Part shown: positions 7,306 through 8,604 of the stretch, in pieces
How positions within the stretch are numbered: the stretch's first letter is position 1
Layout of the letters: every line of letters starts with the position of its first letter
NCBI GenBank assembly: GCA_021799555.1
Contig: JAJZAG010000153.1
Coordinates: forward strand, 1 to 8,604
Length of the DNA: 8,604 nt
Direction: 5' to 3'
Source: Deltaproteobacteria bacterium
Lineage (GTDB): Bacteria; Desulfobacterota; Binatia; Binatales; Binataceae
Program-made: the position numbers and the translations under genes
Notes under the pieces: model-generated
Database searches by the model: none
The model's input: only the letters and a program-made list of their open reading frames with translations
Told to the model about the DNA's origin: nothing

Positions 7306-7323
7306 GAGCAAGTAACGTTCCGA
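7306..7323 (-). promoter_or_regulatory. Candidate sigma-54 promoter of the receiver gene
   Basis: The minus strand reads CGGAACG-TTAC-TTGCT against the consensus TGGCACG-N4-TTGCT: 10 of 12 positions match. The invariant GG (7320-7321) and GC (7308-7309) are exactly 10 nt apart. Transcription would start near 7296, about 20 nt before the ATG at 7277, leaving room for the GGTGA ribosome binding site. An NtrC-type activator is encoded next door. The motif is seen; activity is inferred. Confidence 0.45.
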
Positions 7324-7326
7324 CAA

Positions 7327-7339
7327 TTATTTATTGATT
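7327..7339 (-). promoter_or_regulatory. IHF-like site upstream of the sigma-54 promoter candidate
   Basis: The minus strand reads AATCAA-TAAA-TAA, against the IHF consensus WATCAA-N4-TTR, with one mismatch among the nine conserved positions. It sits in an AT-rich island unusual for this GC-rich window, just upstream of the -24 box. IHF bending between enhancer and sigma-54 promoter is well known, though sites usually lie somewhat farther upstream. The AT-richness alone could explain the match. Confidence 0.3.
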
Positions 7340-7398
7340 TCTCAAGCGATCGCGGAGTTCCTGCCGTCGCCCCAGCGGCGCCAACACAACACCTCTGA

Positions 7399-7413
7399 TG
7401 CGCGCCGAGCACA
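7399..7413 (-). promoter_or_regulatory. Possible enhancer dyad for the NtrC-type activator
   Basis: The minus strand has TGTGC-N5-GCGCA, an inverted repeat with one imperfect pair in the general TGC...GCA form of NtrC-type enhancers. It lies about 100-115 nt upstream of the predicted start of receiver transcription, a typical enhancer distance, and ends 9 nt after the kinase stop. A single short dyad in GC-rich DNA is weak evidence. Confidence 0.18.
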
Positions 7414-7422
7414 GTTTCGCGG

Positions 7423-8604
7423 CTATTGCAGCGCGGATGCGGCCCTCGGTTCCGCGTCGAGTTTGGCCGCCGGAAGCCGGATCACGAAACTGGTTCCTCG
7501 ACCCTGTTCGGACTTCGCCTCGATCGTGCCACCGTGATCTCCTATAACCCGGCGGCTCAGCCACAACCCCAGCCCTGTTCCATGTTCTTTGGTGGTGTAA
7601 AAAGGATCAAAAGCCCGCGCGAGTACCTCAGGCGCGGCTCCGGCGCCATCGTCGCTGACAACGACCCGAACCCATCCCGCGCGCTCCGGATCGCTTCCCG
7701 TCTCGATTCGGATCCGCTTGGCGCCCGCTTCGCGAGCATTGGTGAGCAAGTTCAATATGACTTGTTCGAACCCGGTCCGCTCGCCCATCACCGTGGCAAG
7801 CGTGGGGTCCAGCGCCAAATCGACGCGAACCGAGCCGTCGTGCGACTCGCCAAATAGCTGCATCACGCTCTCCTCGATCGCGCCGTTGATTTCCACCGCT
7901 TCGCGCAGGGCCGGGCGTTGACGCGCCATCGCGAGTAAGTTCTGCGAGATGCGGACCGCCCGCTCGACGTTACGCTGCAGGATGAGCAAATCGTCGCGGG
8001 TCTCCGGCGCAAGTTCCTGCCCGCCCGACAGCATCAGCTCGATTCGCGACGAAATGACGGCGAGCGGGTTGTTGAGTTCGTGCGCAATAGCGGCCGCCAC
8101 CGAGCCAAGCGCCTTCAATGTTTCGGCGCGCCGCGCCTCGCGTTCCATCGCGCGGCGTTCGGTCACATCTGAAATGAAGGCAAATATCCGCTCCGAATTC
8201 TCGTTGACGACGTGGCTCAGGCTGACCTCGGCAAGGAACTCGCTCCCGTCCTTGCGCAAGCCGACGATCTCCTGAACGGCGGCCGCCGGACGCCCGGGCG
8301 GCACCGGAAAAAACCTCGCGCGAAGATCGGCGCGCCTTTCGCGTTGCCGCTGCGGTATCAGGATCTCGACCGGTTTTCCGACCGCTTCCCCCACCTCATA
8401 TCCGAACATCTCGCGCGCCCGAGGATTCATCTGTCGAATCACGCCGTCGGCGTCGAACCGGATGATCGCCTCGGATGCGGACTGGAAAAACGCACGCGCA
8501 CGCGCCGCCGCGTTGTGCTCGGATTTGACCGACTCGCGCAGACGCCGCGCATAGCTTTTCGCAACCAGGTAGAGCACCAGGCCGGTCACGCAGGTGAAGA
8601 CGAA
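7423..8604 (-). CDS. Membrane PAS-domain sensor histidine kinase, NtrB-like (5' end outside window)
   Basis: This sensor kinase autophosphorylates on His and passes the phosphate to a response regulator. At least 393 residues are visible. Counting from the GTG at 8589, a PAS domain covers about 30-145 (FFQSASEAIIRFDADG to FISDVTERR). The HisKA domain has phosphoacceptor H170 in AIAHELNNPL. The HATPase domain has an N-box at about 277-290 (VILNLLTNAREAG), DDGAG (313-317), FDPFYTTK (327-334) and GTGLGLWLS (337-345). No receiver domain is attached. The reading frame continues past that GTG to the window edge, adding FVFTC before VTGLVLYLVA; this makes a hydrophobic membrane helix followed by positively charged KSYARRLR. 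The GTG is therefore inside a transmembrane segment and is unlikely to be the true start; more sensor sequence probably lies upstream. Likely partners are the receiver at 6915 and the NtrC-type regulator at 5498. Confidence 0.96.
   Translation of the reverse strand, partial: FVFTCVTGLVLYLVAKSYARRLRESVKSEHNAAARARAFFQSASEAIIRFDADGVIRQMNPRAREMFGYEVGEAVGKPVEILIPQRQRERRADLRARFFPVPPGRPAAAVQEIVGLRKDGSEFLAEVSLSHVVNENSERIFAFISDVTERRAMEREARRAETLKALGSVAAAIAHELNNPLAVISSRIELMLSGGQELAPETRDDLLILQRNVERAVRISQNLLAMARQRPALREAVEINGAIEESVMQLFGESHDGSVRVDLALDPTLATVMGERTGFEQVILNLLTNAREAGAKRIRIETGSDPERAGWVRVVVSDDGAGAAPEVLARAFDPFYTTKEHGTGLGLWLSRRVIGDHGGTIEAKSEQGRGTSFVIRLPAAKLDAEPRAASALQ

Noticed and set aside
7346..7353. 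Palindrome GCGATCGC in the kinase-receiver gap
   Set aside because: An eight-base palindrome with no second copy nearby and no fit to an NtrC-type enhancer.
6894..7407. The 11-mer GATGCGCGCCG occurs on both sides of the receiver gene (6894-6904 and 7397-7407)
   Set aside because: Several 11-base repeats are expected by chance in a GC-rich window of this size, and the flanks do not extend the match, so there is no sign of an attachment site or insertion.
7278..7412. N-terminal extension of the receiver by 45 codons
   Set aside because: The extension has no receiver homology and no ribosome binding site, and it would translate through the promoter candidate. The ATG at 7277 has GGTGA at good spacing and the canonical receiver start.

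Overview
The window is a GC-rich bacterial stretch with G/C-heavy third codon positions, densely packed with genes and without tRNA, rRNA, CRISPR or recognisable insertion sequences. A sigma-54 activator, an NtrB-like membrane histidine kinase and a GH13-type glycogen branching enzyme point to a Gram-negative or diderm bacterium of the Proteobacteria / delta-proteobacteria-like / Acidobacteria / Binatota kind. The sequence alone does not fix the taxon. All genes look alike in base and codon use, so nothing suggests recent transfer.

Layout. (1) 1-2343, minus strand: the glycogen branching enzyme gene glgB, followed 57 nt downstream by what looks like the first 23 codons of another minus-strand gene cut by the window edge. 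(2) 2489-3742, plus strand, divergent from glgB: a short metallo-beta-lactamase-fold hydrolase of the alkyl-sulfatase type. (3) 3760-5304, minus strand, convergent with the hydrolase: a Ycf46-like AAA+ ATPase. (4) 5498-6886, plus strand, divergent from the ATPase: an NtrC-family response regulator. (5) 6915-7277 and 7423-8604, minus strand, convergent with the NtrC gene: a single-domain response regulator and, upstream of it, a PAS-containing membrane histidine kinase whose N terminus lies outside the window.

How the genes may work together. Kinase, NtrC-type activator and stand-alone receiver form one signalling cluster. The 145-nt gap between kinase and receiver holds a good sigma-54 (-24/-12) promoter candidate pointing at the receiver gene, with an IHF-like site just upstream and a TGC...GCA dyad about 100 nt upstream. 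This suggests that the NtrC-type protein switches on the receiver, which could then act as a phosphate sink or adaptor on the kinase: a feedback loop. The loop is inference; the motifs are visible.

Several starts were moved from the longest open frame. The ATPase is called at ATG 5304 rather than TTG 5313, the NtrC regulator at ATG 5498 rather than TTG 5462, and the receiver at 7277 rather than 7412. The strangest spot is the 193-nt gap in front of the ATPase, where an open frame with coding-like composition runs into the ATPase start codon but has no ordinary start codon of its own.
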